Below are positions 45,218 to 54,852 of a DNA stretch of 64,000 bases, piece by piece. Each line of letters opens with the position of its first letter. Position 1 is the first letter of the stretch. A program made the translations under genes and the position numbers. The notes under the pieces are model-generated. The model was given only the letters and a program-made list of their open reading frames with translations, had not been told where the DNA came from and searched no databases. Source of the DNA: Oceanobacillus manasiensis. Its GTDB lineage: Bacteria; Bacillota; Bacilli; Bacillales; Amphibacillaceae. The stretch covers positions 62,001 to 126,000 of the forward strand of contig NZ_CCDL010000002.1 in assembly GCF_000724085.1 (NCBI RefSeq), read 5' to 3'.

Positions 45218-46303
45218 ATGACAAAATTAGATGAAACACTAACCATGTTAAAGGATTTAACAGATGCAAAAGGTATTTCTGGTAACGAAAAAGAAGCAAG
45301 AGAAGTAATGGAAAAGTATATTTCGCCGTATGCAGATGAGGTGTATACTGATAATCTTGGAAGTCTGATTGCTAAAAAAACTGGAAATGAAAATGGTCCA
45401 AGCATCATGGTTGCTGGCCATTTGGATGAAATTGGCTTTATGGTAACACGTATTGATGATAACGGATTTGTTTACTTTCAGACAATAGGCGGATGGTGGA
45501 ATCAAGTTATGCTTGCACAACGTGTGACCATTATGGGGAATAAGGGAGACGTAACGGGTGTAATTGGTTCAAAACCGCCACATATCCTATCTGCAGAGGC
45601 ACGTAAGAAGCCAGTAGACATTAAAGATATGTTTATTGACATTGGTGCTTCAAGTAAAGATGAGGCAAAAGAATTTGGGGTAAAACCTGGAGATTCCATT
45701 GTTCCTTATTTCGAATTTACTCAAATGAACAATGACAAATTGCTGATGGCGAAGGCTTGGGACAATCGAATAGGCTGTGCTATTGCAATTGAAGTTCTAA
45801 AACAATTAAAAGATACTGACCACCCAAATGTAGTATACGGAGTAGGAACTGTTCAAGAAGAGGTTGGTTTGCGTGGGGCTAAAACAGCTGCGAATACAAT
45901 AAAACCGGATATTGGATTTGGTGTGGATGTAGGTATTGCTGGAGATATGCCGGGTGTATCAGACAAAGATGCCGACAGCAAGCTAGGAGAAGGTCCGCAG
46001 ATTGTACTTTACGATGCTTCTATGATCTCTCACAAAGGGGTAAGAGACTTAGTGTTAGCAACAGCTGATGAGAACAATATCCCATATCAATATACTTCAA
46101 TCGCTGCAGGTGGTACTGATTCGGGATCAATTCATTTAACTGCTAACGGTGTGCCGTCATTATCAATCACAGTAGCTACACGCTATATTCATTCTCACGC
46201 GGCAATTTTACACCGTGACGACTTCGAAAATGCAGTAAAGATTATTGTAGAAACGATTAAAAAACTAGATGCAGATACAGTGAAAGATATTGTTTTAAGT
46301 TAA
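45218..46303 (+). CDS. ysdC: M42 family glutamyl-aminopeptidase/endoglucanase-like YsdC
   Basis: A 361-residue metallopeptidase of the M42 (tetrahedral aminopeptidase) family. The metal ligands are in [12 protein letters not shown] (His/Asp), [11 protein letters not shown] (Asp), [10 protein letters not shown] (Glu catalytic and ligand) and GVDVGIAGD. The last His is in [12 protein letters not shown]. It trims N-terminal residues from peptides. An AGGAGG site precedes the ATG. Confidence 0.94.
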   Translation: MTKLDETLTMLKDLTDAKGISGNEKEAREVMEKYISPYADEVYTDNLGSLIAKKTGNENGPSIMVAGHLDEIGFMVTRIDDNGFVYFQTIGGWWNQVMLAQRVTIMGNKGDVTGVIGSKPPHILSAEARKKPVDIKDMFIDIGASSKDEAKEFGVKPGDSIVPYFEFTQMNNDKLLMAKAWDNRIGCAIAIEVLKQLKDTDHPNVVYGVGTVQEEVGLRGAKTAANTIKPDIGFGVDVGIAGDMPGVSDKDADSKLGEGPQIVLYDASMISHKGVRDLVLATADENNIPYQYTSIAAGGTDSGSIHLTANGVPSLSITVATRYIHSHAAILHRDDFENAVKIIVETIKKLDADTVKDIVLS

Positions 46304-46356
46304 ATAAATGGAAGTTGATGCATATAAAGTAAATGAAAGCTGATATGAATTAATGA

Positions 46357-46395
46357 AAAAACAAGAACCTTCTACCAAAGGTTCTTGTTTTTCTT
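46357..46395. terminator. Bidirectional terminator between ysdC and the transglycosylase gene
   Basis: AACAAGAACCTT / AAGGTTCTTGTT stem with A-run before and T-run after, suited to both converging genes. Confidence 0.88.
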
Positions 46396-46410
46396 TTAAA
46401 TATAAAATCT

Positions 46411-47058
46411 TTATGCTAAATAGCTACTCATTACTTTGGTTACATAGTTTTGTGTTTCTTTGAAGGGTGGGATGCCTTGATGTTTGTCTACATTACCAGG
46501 TCCGGCGTTATATGCTGCTAAAGCTAACTCTAAATTCCCATTATATCGACTAAGCATTTGGCTTAAATATTTAGCTCCACCTTGTATGTTTTGTTGTGCA
46601 TCAAATGGGTTGGTTACCCCAAGGCCTCTTGCGGTCCCAGGCATGAGCTGCATGAGACCTTGTGCCCCAGCAGTACTGCGTGCATTCTGGTTATAGTTCG
46701 ATTCGTTTTTTATAACAGCGTGGATTAGCTTTCCATCAAGACCAAATTTGGTAGCTGCCTCTTGTACATATGTATCATATTGTGAAGCACCAGCAGAAGC
46801 TCCAACACCAATAGAACCAGCTGCAATAGATGAGGTAGTGCTCGATTGTACAGCGGTATTTAAAGTATTCAAATTAGAAAAGGTTTTATTTAGATTAGGG
46901 CTTTGAATCGTCGCTTGGTTAATTCTTTCCTGAAGCATTTGTTTAAATGCTAATTCCATCATGGGGGAACCATTAGAGAAAGGACTTGGGCCTGATGATG
47001 ATGTTATCGTACCCATTGCCTGTGATTGGATTATTTGTTGTAACTCTCTTATCTCCAT
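46411..47058 (-). CDS. Lytic transglycosylase, SLT domain (CwlQ/YjbJ-like)
   Basis: A 215-residue protein. The Ser/Asn/Thr-rich N-terminal half (1-95) is likely disordered. The C-terminal soluble lytic transglycosylase domain (about 98-215) has the catalytic Glu in [11 protein letters not shown], then [20 protein letters not shown] and [16 protein letters not shown]. It cleaves peptidoglycan glycan strands. No classical signal peptide is visible at the N-terminus ([10 protein letters not shown]), as in some CwlQ-type enzymes. GGGGGC-type site upstream on the minus strand. Confidence 0.88.
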   Translation of the reverse strand: MEIRELQQIIQSQAMGTITSSSGPSPFSNGSPMMELAFKQMLQERINQATIQSPNLNKTFSNLNTLNTAVQSSTTSSIAAGSIGVGASAGASQYDTYVQEAATKFGLDGKLIHAVIKNESNYNQNARSTAGAQGLMQLMPGTARGLGVTNPFDAQQNIQGGAKYLSQMLSRYNGNLELALAAYNAGPGNVDKHQGIPPFKETQNYVTKVMSSYLA

Positions 47059-47132
47059 AGGAACTGCCCCCTTTCTTTTAAGGTAGCTTACATCATTATT
47101 TTACTATAATCTACCTATTATGCAATATATAT

Positions 47133-47801
47133 TTAAACGGGGATAATAGACTTTCCAGCTTTTTGTAGTAAGTCCTGGTAGAAAGGATCTTCCCCAATGC
47201 ATACAATGCGATCGCATAATGTAATGATTTCATCCATGTCATGTGAAGTGTATAGTATGATTTTACCTTTATCTGAAGCTAACCTTTGTAAATAGTTACC
47301 GATCTCTTTTCGCGATTTTAAATCAATTCCTACTGTTGGTTCATCAAGCAATAGTAGATTTGGATCATGGATTAAACTAATAGCTATGTTTAGTTTACGT
47401 TTCATACCACCAGATAATGATGTTACGGGCTCTTTCCATCTATCAAGCTTCATATCTAGACAGAGCTTTTTTAATTGGTCCTTCGTTTTATTACCCCAGG
47501 CTAGCTTTTCAAAAAAGACCATGTTTTCTTCTACTGTAAATTCATCCCATATAGCTATATCTTGGGGGACGAATCCGATTTCTTTTCGCAACTTTTTCTT
47601 GTTTTCATAACTTTTATCATATAATGTAATGGACCCACTTGTTGGTCTTTGTAAGGTTGCAAGTATTTGTAGCAAGGTTGATTTCCCTGCACCGTTTTCT
47701 CCAACCAATCCGATTACTTCTCCTTCTTTAACATTAAAACTAACATCATTTAATACGCTACGTGATCCATAGTTTTTTGATAAGTTATGCACCTTTAACA
47801 T
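47133..47801 (-). CDS. ABC transporter ATP-binding protein
   Basis: A 222-residue ATPase. Walker A is GLVGENGAGKSTLL, the Q-loop is FVPQDIAIWDEFTVEEN, the signature LSGGMKRKLNI, Walker B LLLLDEPTVGIDL and the H-loop YTSHDMDE. It is the DrrA/NatA-like exporter type. The last gene of a four-gene minus-strand cassette, its start (47799-47801, AAGGAG upstream) overlaps the preceding permease by 17 bases. It supplies energy for the two ABC-2 permeases upstream. Confidence 0.93.
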   Translation of the reverse strand: MLKVHNLSKNYGSRSVLNDVSFNVKEGEVIGLVGENGAGKSTLLQILATLQRPTSGSITLYDKSYENKKKLRKEIGFVPQDIAIWDEFTVEENMVFFEKLAWGNKTKDQLKKLCLDMKLDRWKEPVTSLSGGMKRKLNIAISLIHDPNLLLLDEPTVGIDLKSRKEIGNYLQRLASDKGKIILYTSHDMDEIITLCDRIVCIGEDPFYQDLLQKAGKSIIPV

Positions 47802-48930
47802 TTCTCTTCTCCTTTCGTACAAACCATATACCAATTAGAGAGCCAAACACAATGAACCAGCCATACCCAATTTCTCTAGATAGAAAAGGTGCCAGTGGAT
47901 TAGCTATCTCAAGCCATGGATATTGAGTCATAAGCCCTTCGTTTGGAAGAATGGCGCCACTTATGATAGCTATTATTAGTGTAAGAATAAACGAGATACC
48001 GTAATAGGTTGGCAGTCTAGTTGACAATATGGCTAATAAAAATGCCCCCATTAAAAGGATTAAGCGAAATGATAGGATCGAACCAATTAAATCTTGGGTA
48101 ATTACTTCTCTCATATTGAATTTAAATAAGATGAGTGTCATGATGTCAACAATTATAAATAACAACAGATACAACCCAGCATTCTTTAAAAGATAAGATT
48201 TTAGGGAGATATGCATAAAGGAAAAACGTGGTGTCAGACTCTTGCGCCGTTCCTTTATAATCCAATCCATAATCATACATGTTGAAAGGAATGCAAATAC
48301 AGCCCATAATCCCCAGGGGTTGAAAAGGACAAATTGATTTGCATCTGCCTCTGTATCAGCATTAAAAAACCTAAAGGTAGTGTAAAGTAGGTTTTCTTCT
48401 TTTTCTATATCCTTGCTTTTTTCTATTATTTCACCCCAAGTCCAATTTTGAGTACTATTGGAATATTGCTTATTTAATTCTTGGATGGTGTAAGCAGCTT
48501 TTGTTCTGCCTGTATCCTGTTGCACATAGGAGATAATCATTTCAGCAATAGGAGTGTAGGCGAAAGATAGATCTGATCGATAGCTCTTAATTAATCGGTT
48601 TCTGCTACCTTTCATAATTTGTTCCTCATATCCATCCTGTATGATAAATACACTATCAAGCTTGTGTTGTTGCAGTTGGTATAATGCTTCCTCCTCTGAC
48701 AATTGATAAACCTGAATGATAGGTGTTCGCTTAATAGAATCAACTAATGTAGTTGCAAGAGGAGTAGTTTCTTCTAATACAATGCCGACAGGAACTTTAC
48801 TATCCTGCTGCAGCGAATTGGTAAGTCCCATTATAGCTACAGTGGCAATGACAGGAAAGGCTAGCCAAAAAATAAGGGAGACCCAATGTTTCTTCAAATG
48901 AATGAGACGTGTTTGAACAATTGCTTTCAT
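47785..48930 (-). CDS. ABC-2 type permease (second of pair)
   Basis: A 381-residue permease. One N-terminal membrane helix (about 17-37) is followed by an extracytoplasmic domain of about 165 residues (VPVGIVLEETTPLATTLVDS and following). About five or six helices follow from residue 205 to the C-terminus, the ABC-2/YhgE-NatB layout. Its start overlaps the first permease stop by 4 bases. It probably forms a heterodimer with the 48927-50147 product. Substrate unknown. Confidence 0.88.
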   Translation of the reverse strand: MKAIVQTRLIHLKKHWVSLIFWLAFPVIATVAIMGLTNSLQQDSKVPVGIVLEETTPLATTLVDSIKRTPIIQVYQLSEEEALYQLQQHKLDSVFIIQDGYEEQIMKGSRNRLIKSYRSDLSFAYTPIAEMIISYVQQDTGRTKAAYTIQELNKQYSNSTQNWTWGEIIEKSKDIEKEENLLYTTFRFFNADTEADANQFVLFNPWGLWAVFAFLSTCMIMDWIIKERRKSLTPRFSFMHISLKSYLLKNAGLYLLLFIIVDIMTLILFKFNMREVITQDLIGSILSFRLILLMGAFLLAILSTRLPTYYGISFILTLIIAIISGAILPNEGLMTQYPWLEIANPLAPFLSREIGYGWFIVFGSLIGIWFVRKEKRNVKGA

Positions 48931-50147
48931 TCTTGTAATCGCTCCTTTCCTAATGCTGTGCCGACAAAAACAAAGAGGCTAGCAATAGTTAAAAGTAAGA
49001 GCGGGAAATAGTCTATATAGTCTCTATTAGCTAATACAATTTCTTGTATCCAATGGAGTGCTTCCACAGGTGCGATGTATTCTAGCGTCTCCTGTAAAGA
49101 CACTGGAAAATAAATTGTCGGAATGACTGCTCCGCTTATTAGCAGGTATAACCCGCTTAAAATACTTTGTGTAAGCAGGCGTAATTTATGGGAGAAGATA
49201 CATACATCCACAAAACCTAAAATGAAGAGAAACTGAGCACCATAGAGCATGCTAATCAGCAGAATAGATCCCAAATCTTTAATTGTTAAATCCCAATTGA
49301 GCAATGTATGAAAAACAAAAAGGGCTATTGCCGAGAAAAATGTGGTCAATGTTAGTGTGACAATCATTTTTGCGATTGTCTGTTGTAACATTGTTACACC
49401 ATATAACTTCATTCGCTGTCGTAGGCGTTCTGTATTTTCCTTCGATAGAAAATTATATATGACGAACAACCATAGTGTTAAAAACGTAAACCAAAGTGAC
49501 AAGCTGTAATAATTTAACGGATTTGAAGTGGCCGCATTATTAACTTGGTTTTCATTTACTATTCTGTCTTTTCCGATTGTATAAAAAAAGTATTCCTTAA
49601 AATTCTCAAATAGTAGATCGTTTCTTGTTTCTCCATCGATCTCTAATTGCTTTGCATAATGATTAATTGTAAGAATATTAGCCTGAGCGGCGCTTATGTG
49701 CCTTGCTACACTATCTATTAATTCTCTTACTAATTGGCTTTGAGCTGGCTGGTTTGGATTTCCGATTATTGGAAAGTCTACAGATTTTCCTTGATAAAGA
49801 TTCTCGGTAAAACCTTGTTGGATAACGATATAGGTGCTTAATTCGTCCGCTTCTATCATTTCGTTTGCTCGTTGTTTTTCCATGCCTTCTAGTTCAAGAA
49901 AAGAACTTAGGGGAGTCTCTTCAATTAATTGGCTGACTAGCTGTGTTTCTTCCGATTGATCAAGATCCACAATGCCTACTTTTACGGGCGCTTGCTCTTC
50001 GTTAATAAAAAATTGAAGAATAACAAATAACACGAGACCTGATAATAGAACGGGGAAAAGCAAAAGAAGAGGAAGTGAGAGCCACTTCCTCTTAAACTGC
50101 AGTACGTTATTTGTTACAAATAATTGTACATTCCTCATGAAATGCAT
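48927..50147 (-). CDS. ABC-2 type permease (first of pair)
   Basis: A 406-residue permease of the same layout as its partner. The N-terminal helix (about 24-47) precedes an extracytoplasmic domain (KVGIVDLDQSEETQLVSQLI and on, to about residue 215) and a six-helix C-terminal half. The extracytoplasmic parts of both permeases start with the similar 'PV.VGIV' pattern, so they are likely paralogues. GGAAGTG precedes the ATG at 50145-50147; an ATG three codons later is possible. Confidence 0.88.
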   Translation of the reverse strand: MHFMRNVQLFVTNNVLQFKRKWLSLPLLLLFPVLLSGLVLFVILQFFINEEQAPVKVGIVDLDQSEETQLVSQLIEETPLSSFLELEGMEKQRANEMIEADELSTYIVIQQGFTENLYQGKSVDFPIIGNPNQPAQSQLVRELIDSVARHISAAQANILTINHYAKQLEIDGETRNDLLFENFKEYFFYTIGKDRIVNENQVNNAATSNPLNYYSLSLWFTFLTLWLFVIYNFLSKENTERLRQRMKLYGVTMLQQTIAKMIVTLTLTTFFSAIALFVFHTLLNWDLTIKDLGSILLISMLYGAQFLFILGFVDVCIFSHKLRLLTQSILSGLYLLISGAVIPTIYFPVSLQETLEYIAPVEALHWIQEIVLANRDYIDYFPLLLLTIASLFVFVGTALGKERLQE

Positions 50148-50172
50148 TCTAGCACTTCCATTTCTTTAAATA

Positions 50173-51756
50173 TTAAAACCCTGATCCTTGGAACATAAGG
50201 TTTGATAACCACTGTTGCATTTGAGGTGTTACATCTGTATTGAAGTATTGTGATATTTCGTCTATGCTCATACTTCCAATATCTTTTACATTATCCTCAT
50301 TTGGTAGTTCGACACTATCTATTGTTGTGCCTTCCACAGCGGCATGTAAGGCAAACATATCTTGGTTCATATCTGGAGTACTTACAGAGAAGGAGTGTTC
50401 GGAATTCATTTTATCACCTTCATAATTTGCGTTTCCAGACCAGATTAGGCTACCTTCGCCGTTCATTGGATCCTCCATGGAGAAAATACGCTCAAAATCT
50501 CTCGCACTTCCATCTACTGTTTCATTCCCTTTATAAGAAAGAACAGTTTCTCCGAATGTTAGGGCAAGGGAGTCGGTTGCTTGATTATCTTCCCAAGCTA
50601 GGTCACCAGTAAAGTTCATCGTACCTTCAGAATATCCATCATCAAAGCTGAAATCGTAATTAAAGGTTTGCTGTGTATCTTCAAGTAGTTGTGTCCCTTT
50701 AACAGCAAAAGCAACTGTGCTATCATTTTCTGTTGTACCTAGTTCCACCGAGAAGTCTCGTTGGGCAATTACATCATCTTTTACCCAGATTGTGGAGTTT
50801 AATCCGTCAGGAATACTTAGCTTATCGATTTCATTTATACCTTCTTCTAATCCGGATTCAAAATCATTGATTAGCTGGTCAACATCAGGGGACATAGCTG
50901 TACCACCAAACTGTTGCAGACTCATTTGTTCGCGAATCATTTCTTTCAGTTTTTCATCATCTTTCATTTTTTCTAATGTTGTAACAATAATTTCTTTAAC
51001 CTGATCTTCCGTGAGATGCATCGTAATTTTTTCAGTATTTAAAGATTGATCTTGAATTTTAATTGTTTCGTCCGCTTGTTCGAAAGCATCTTCAGGAAGC
51101 TCGTCATAGATCATTTTTCCGTATTCCTCTATAAAATAATCTAATTCTTCCGAGTTTGTTCCTTCAAATAATGCTTCTAGATTCATAGATTCTTCGCCAG
51201 TAAAGGATTCAGGATCTACTTCTTTTAATAACGGCCCAAGATCTTCATCTTTTAACTGTAGTATTTCTTCGATAAACGGTAGGCCGAGAAGGATTTTTTC
51301 TGCAGTTACATGAACATTAATTCCGTCTATTTCCATCCCACCAAATGAGGCAGCAATTTCTGTAGATAGGAGTTTTTCTTCCATATCCGCAGCACTCTTT
51401 AAGGTAATCGTCGAGTTGTTAATGATCTGACTCGGGTCCATCCCCATTCCATAACCTGTTCCACCACCATATGGATCATTGTATTCTGCGGATAATTCTA
51501 CAGTTGATTCAGTAGGATTTTCTTTTGATGTTTCTAACCAATCCATTTCTGGTTGATATCGTTCTTCGAATTTCTCGCTTATGTAGTCAAGTGAGTTTTT
51601 CTCCGCTAAAAAGTATTGTGCCTTGGAAGAATTCTCTAGTAATATGAATGCAGCGACACTCCCTCCAATTACTAATACTGCGGCAACGATAATTGCAATT
51701 AGGCCTTTGGATACTCCTTTCTTTTTCTCTGGAGTATTGTTTACTGTTTCATCCAT
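50173..51756 (-). CDS. Membrane-anchored extracytoplasmic protein of unknown function (527 aa)
   Basis: A 527-residue protein. The N-terminus is short and cytoplasmic (MDETVNNTPEKKKGVSKG). One membrane helix (about 19-41) follows, then a large acidic extracytoplasmic region of about 485 residues. It contains a Gly-rich loop (about residues 97-106) and repeated beta-strand-like patterns, e.g. NYDFSFDDGYSEGTMNFTGD and a related block 60 residues later. No Cys and no catalytic motif is visible. I do not recognise the family with certainty. It is first in the cassette with the two permeases and ATPase, 25 bases before the first permease, so it may be a substrate-binding or accessory component of the transporter. 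Confidence 0.75.
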   Translation of the reverse strand: MDETVNNTPEKKKGVSKGLIAIIVAAVLVIGGSVAAFILLENSSKAQYFLAEKNSLDYISEKFEERYQPEMDWLETSKENPTESTVELSAEYNDPYGGGTGYGMGMDPSQIINNSTITLKSAADMEEKLLSTEIAASFGGMEIDGINVHVTAEKILLGLPFIEEILQLKDEDLGPLLKEVDPESFTGEESMNLEALFEGTNSEELDYFIEEYGKMIYDELPEDAFEQADETIKIQDQSLNTEKITMHLTEDQVKEIIVTTLEKMKDDEKLKEMIREQMSLQQFGGTAMSPDVDQLINDFESGLEEGINEIDKLSIPDGLNSTIWVKDDVIAQRDFSVELGTTENDSTVAFAVKGTQLLEDTQQTFNYDFSFDDGYSEGTMNFTGDLAWEDNQATDSLALTFGETVLSYKGNETVDGSARDFERIFSMEDPMNGEGSLIWSGNANYEGDKMNSEHSFSVSTPDMNQDMFALHAAVEGTTIDSVELPNEDNVKDIGSMSIDEISQYFNTDVTPQMQQWLSNLMFQGSGF

Positions 51757-52131
51757 TATCTTGCTCCTCTCCTTTAGTGCTTTATTCCGGCTTTACTGCC
51801 AGTAAAGGCACGGTTCGTTTAACTAATAATTGGTGGGGGTGACAGAGCAACCACCGCCAACTGAAGTCTTACTTTATCATTATATATGTTTGGATAAATA
51901 AAACATAACGATAAAGTATCTTCATTATTTTTAGCAGATTAAAAAAATATAGTCAAATGGTTTTACAAACGGAAGGAAATAGATTGTCATAGCAAGGCTT
52001 GTAATACTTTGACTTCAAGATAATTTGGAGGGTAATTAGTCCTTTCCTTGTTACATTTTATGGAAATAAAATTGGTAATTTCAAGAAAATAATACAAAGC
52101 TCATAGGTCTAATTATTCATTTTAAAATTTT

Positions 52132-52162
52132 AAAAAAATAGATGCGATTCGCATCTATTTTT
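52132..52162. terminator. Strong bidirectional terminator left of sspI
   Basis: AATAGATGCG / CGCATCTATT perfect hairpin with A-run before and T-run after. It can end sspI transcription on the minus strand. Confidence 0.85.
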
Positions 52163-52228
52163 TAGTAGTTGTTTCATTAATATATGGCTCTATTGTCGTT
52201 TCGGCTTACTTTAAGTCCTAAAACTAGG

Positions 52229-52250
52229 AGACTCTGCACAGTCTTTTTTA
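52229..52250 (+). terminator. Terminator-like hairpin, plus strand
   Basis: AGACT (52229-52233) / AGTCT (52240-52244) followed by TTTTTTA. It has no known plus-strand gene upstream and ends next to the sspI stop. Confidence 0.45.
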
Positions 52251-52254
52251 GAAT

Positions 52255-52476
52255 TTAGCTGTTTGTGGCGTTTTTAACTCCTTGTTCTAGCGCATCGATC
52301 ATTTCTTGCTTATCCTGTTCATCGGATGCTTTCCAAATTAACTCAAATAGTACTCCCAAACCAGGGAGCATTTTTTCTTCTCCGTCTTGAATAGCATCAA
52401 CAATGGTTGCTTCTAGTTGGGATTGATCGTTTGTTGCAATATTTGTGAGTATTGCTTTCCGTAGATTTAAATCCAT
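52255..52476 (-). CDS. sspI: Small acid-soluble spore protein SspI
   Basis: A 73-residue protein. [12 protein letters not shown] at the start and [20 protein letters not shown] in the middle match SspI almost exactly. SspI is a minor SASP made in the forespore. The start at 52474-52476 has AGAGGTG upstream on the minus strand; an ATG three codons earlier is not conserved. It confirms a spore-forming organism. Confidence 0.95.
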   Translation of the reverse strand: MDLNLRKAILTNIATNDQSQLEATIVDAIQDGEEKMLPGLGVLFELIWKASDEQDKQEMIDALEQGVKNATNS

Positions 52477-52646
52477 TCTTTTCACCTCTTTTTATAAATT
52501 AAAGCTAGGGATAGTTTGACCCAGATGTGAAAAAATATGTATGATGTTAAAGACAGAAATTACGCTTATAATGCCCTATTATATATTACGTAATAAAAAA
52601 CAACCGTTTTGGTCAAAATTAAATAATTATGAAGGATGAAAATCAA

Positions 52647-53384
52647 ATGATTACCTCAGCAAAAAACGATAAAATAAAAGCGATACGTAAGCTACATAAG
52701 AAGAAGGAAAGAACAGAGTCCGAGACTTTTATAGTCGAAGGCCATCACTTGGTGGAGGAAGCACGTAAAAGCAATTGGACTATATTAGAAATAATTGCCC
52801 AGGAAGGTATACAGCTACCTGAATGGTGTGGATCGTTACCTGTTACTATTGTAACAGAGCAAGTATTTCAGCAAGTGTCTCAGACAAAATCTCCTCAAGG
52901 TATTGCTGCGGTCTTAAAAATCAATGAAGCAGAAGTAAATTTAGATGCTCATCTGCTATTAATTGATGCTATTCAGGATCCAGGGAATTTGGGCACCATT
53001 ATTCGTACTGCAGATGCGGCAGGATTCGGCGGTATAATTCTTGGGGAGGGAACCGTTGACCTTTTTAATGATAAGGTAGTTAGATCTACACAAGGTTCTC
53101 TATTTCATATCCCAATAAAGGTAGCTTCATTAGATACAGAAGTGGAGCAATTAAAACAAAATGATTACAAAATATGGGCTACAGCTTTGCAAAATGCACA
53201 TAATTTCAGTGAGAGCAATAGGGATAAAAAGGTAGCGCTTATACTAGGAAATGAAGGGGCCGGAGTTCAGCGTTCTTTACAAGAGGCAGCAGATAAGGTC
53301 GTTAAAATTCCAATTCATGGAGAAGCTGAATCACTTAATGTTAGTATTGCAGCAGGGATTTTAATGTATTATATTAAAGGATAA
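52647..53384 (+). CDS. ysgA: TrmH/SpoU family RNA methyltransferase YsgA
   Basis: A 245-residue SPOUT methyltransferase. The N-terminal RNA-binding domain has ITSAKNDKIKAIRKLHKKK and EGHHLVEEA. The C-terminal knot has motif 1 IQDPGNLGTIIRTADAAGFG, motif 2 LILGNEGAGV and motif 3 IPIHGEAESLNVSIAAGILM. It probably 2'-O-methylates 23S rRNA. The start at ATG 52647 has AAGGATG upstream; the ATG at 52629 has no site. It stands upstream of pheST as in B. subtilis. Confidence 0.92.
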   Translation: MITSAKNDKIKAIRKLHKKKERTESETFIVEGHHLVEEARKSNWTILEIIAQEGIQLPEWCGSLPVTIVTEQVFQQVSQTKSPQGIAAVLKINEAEVNLDAHLLLIDAIQDPGNLGTIIRTADAAGFGGIILGEGTVDLFNDKVVRSTQGSLFHIPIKVASLDTEVEQLKQNDYKIWATALQNAHNFSESNRDKKVALILGNEGAGVQRSLQEAADKVVKIPIHGEAESLNVSIAAGILMYYIKG

Positions 53385-53386
53385 TG

Positions 53387-53415
53387 TTGCACAACTATTT
53401 TAAATTGCATATAAT
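53387..53415 (+). promoter_or_regulatory. pheST promoter
   Basis: TTGCAC (53387-53392), 17 bases, TATAAT (53410-53415). It begins 3 bases after the ysgA stop. Confidence 0.78.
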
Positions 53416-53421
53416 AAGTGT

Positions 53422-53696
53422 ATTCTTAATAGAAAAGCGTAGAAAGAGCTAGATAGCAGACTCATGTGGGAAAGGGAAAGGATGCCCTAGACTGAAAGCA
53501 TCTTAACCATACTATCTGTTATTATTTCACTCTTGAGCTGACACCGGGACCCTGTTATTCACCTTACAGGTAAAGGTGATCCGGAACAGTCCGTTATCAT
53601 GTTTGAGCAGGATGCATGTTTATAGTGCGTCAATTAGGGTGGTACCGCGAATTAATAGCCTCGTCCCTGTTTTATGGGATGGGGCTTTTTGTATTC
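53422..53696 (+). ncRNA. Phenylalanine T-box leader of pheST
   Basis: T-box AGGGTGGTACCGCG at 53636-53649. In stem I ATAGCAGA pairs with TCTGTTAT, and the following loop has the specifier TTC (53526-53528, Phe). The terminator AGCCTCGTCCC / GGGATGGGGCT plus T-run (about 53657-53695) ends it. Uncharged tRNA-Phe would induce pheST. Confidence 0.92.
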
Positions 53697-53802
53697 TTTT
53701 TTAGATGTGCAGCTTCCTGTTGCTAAATGCAATGTAATATAAGAAGGGCATTTATTAGAGAACGAAGGTGGCACTTGAGATGATAAAAGGAGGTAGAACA
53801 GA

Positions 53803-54837
53803 ATGAAGGAGCAATTAGAAGCAATTAAACAAGAAGCACTTGGAAGAATTGTAAGTGCTGAAGAGTTAAAGGAATTACAGGATATTAAGGTTGCATACTT
53901 AGGTAAAAAGGGTTCGCTTACAACGGTTTTGCGGGGAATGGGTAAGTTGTCTAAAGAAGAGCGCCCAGTTGTAGGAGAGTTAGCTAATCAGGTGCGTGAA
54001 TCCATTACTTCAGCACTTGAAGAAAAAGGGCAAAAACTTGAAGAACTTGAATTAGAAAAGCAATTGGAAGAGGAAGCAATAGACGTTACCCTTCCAGGTC
54101 GTCCAGTTAGTGTGGGGGGAGAGCATCTCCTAACGAAAATTGTAGAAGAAATTGAAGATTTATTTATTGGAATGGGCTATGAAGTAAGAGAAGGTCCCGA
54201 GGTGGAAACAGATTACTATAACTTCGAAGCATTAAATTTACCAAAAGGTCATCCAGCAAGAGACATGCAGGATACTTTCTATGTAACCAATGAGCTTTTA
54301 ATGCGGACACATACTTCACCAGTGCAGGCGAGAACAATGAAGCAATTTGATGGAGATCAGTCCGTGAAAATGATTTGTCCAGGAAAAGTGTACAGAAGAG
54401 ACACAGATGATGCGACACATTCTCATCAATTTACTCAGATAGAAGGACTTTATGTAGGTAAAGACGTCCGAATGAGTGATTTGAAAGGGACGCTTGATCA
54501 GTTTGCGAAAAAAATGTTTGGAGAAGATCGTGAAATCAGATTGCGTCCTAGTTTCTTCCCTTTCACTGAGCCATCAGTAGAGATGGATATTTCTTGTAAA
54601 GTATGTAATGGGCATGGATGCTCTGTTTGTAAGGGGACTGGCTGGATTGAAATTTTAGGTGCAGGTATGGTTCACCCAAATGTATTAGAAATGGCTGGGT
54701 ATGATCCGAAAGTTTACACTGGATTTGCTTTTGGGATGGGGCCAGAACGTATTGCCATGTTGAAATATGGCGTGAATGATATTAGACAGTTCTATACAAA
54801 CGATAAAAGATTTTTGAAACAGTACCATAACGCGTAA
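53803..54837 (+). CDS. pheS: Phenylalanyl-tRNA synthetase alpha subunit
   Basis: A 344-residue class II catalytic subunit. The N-terminal coiled coil (1-85) binds tRNA. Motif 1/2 is seen in [14 protein letters not shown] and [17 protein letters not shown]-like text (here [17 protein letters not shown]), and motif 3 in [17 protein letters not shown] Cys-rich insertion, [17 protein letters not shown] (about residues 266-282), is typical of Gram-positives. GGAGG precedes the ATG. Confidence 0.97.
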   Translation: MKEQLEAIKQEALGRIVSAEELKELQDIKVAYLGKKGSLTTVLRGMGKLSKEERPVVGELANQVRESITSALEEKGQKLEELELEKQLEEEAIDVTLPGRPVSVGGEHLLTKIVEEIEDLFIGMGYEVREGPEVETDYYNFEALNLPKGHPARDMQDTFYVTNELLMRTHTSPVQARTMKQFDGDQSVKMICPGKVYRRDTDDATHSHQFTQIEGLYVGKDVRMSDLKGTLDQFAKKMFGEDREIRLRPSFFPFTEPSVEMDISCKVCNGHGCSVCKGTGWIEILGAGMVHPNVLEMAGYDPKVYTGFAFGMGPERIAMLKYGVNDIRQFYTNDKRFLKQYHNA

Positions 54838-54852
54838 GGAGGTAAAAAAATA

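Larger units (their letters stand above)
51757..52254. other. Long intergenic region with orphan hairpins
   Basis: No convincing ORF on either strand. Near 51787-51810 GGCTTTACTG / CAGTAAAGGC-type pairing and a C/G-rich stem around 51833-51862 lie in the leader of the 527-aa gene. Two terminator-like hairpins that read on the plus strand (52132-52162 and 52229-52250) have no plus-strand gene before them. TTTACA (51962-51967), 17 bases, TGTCAT (51985-51990) is a possible plus-strand promoter. Confidence 0.5.
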
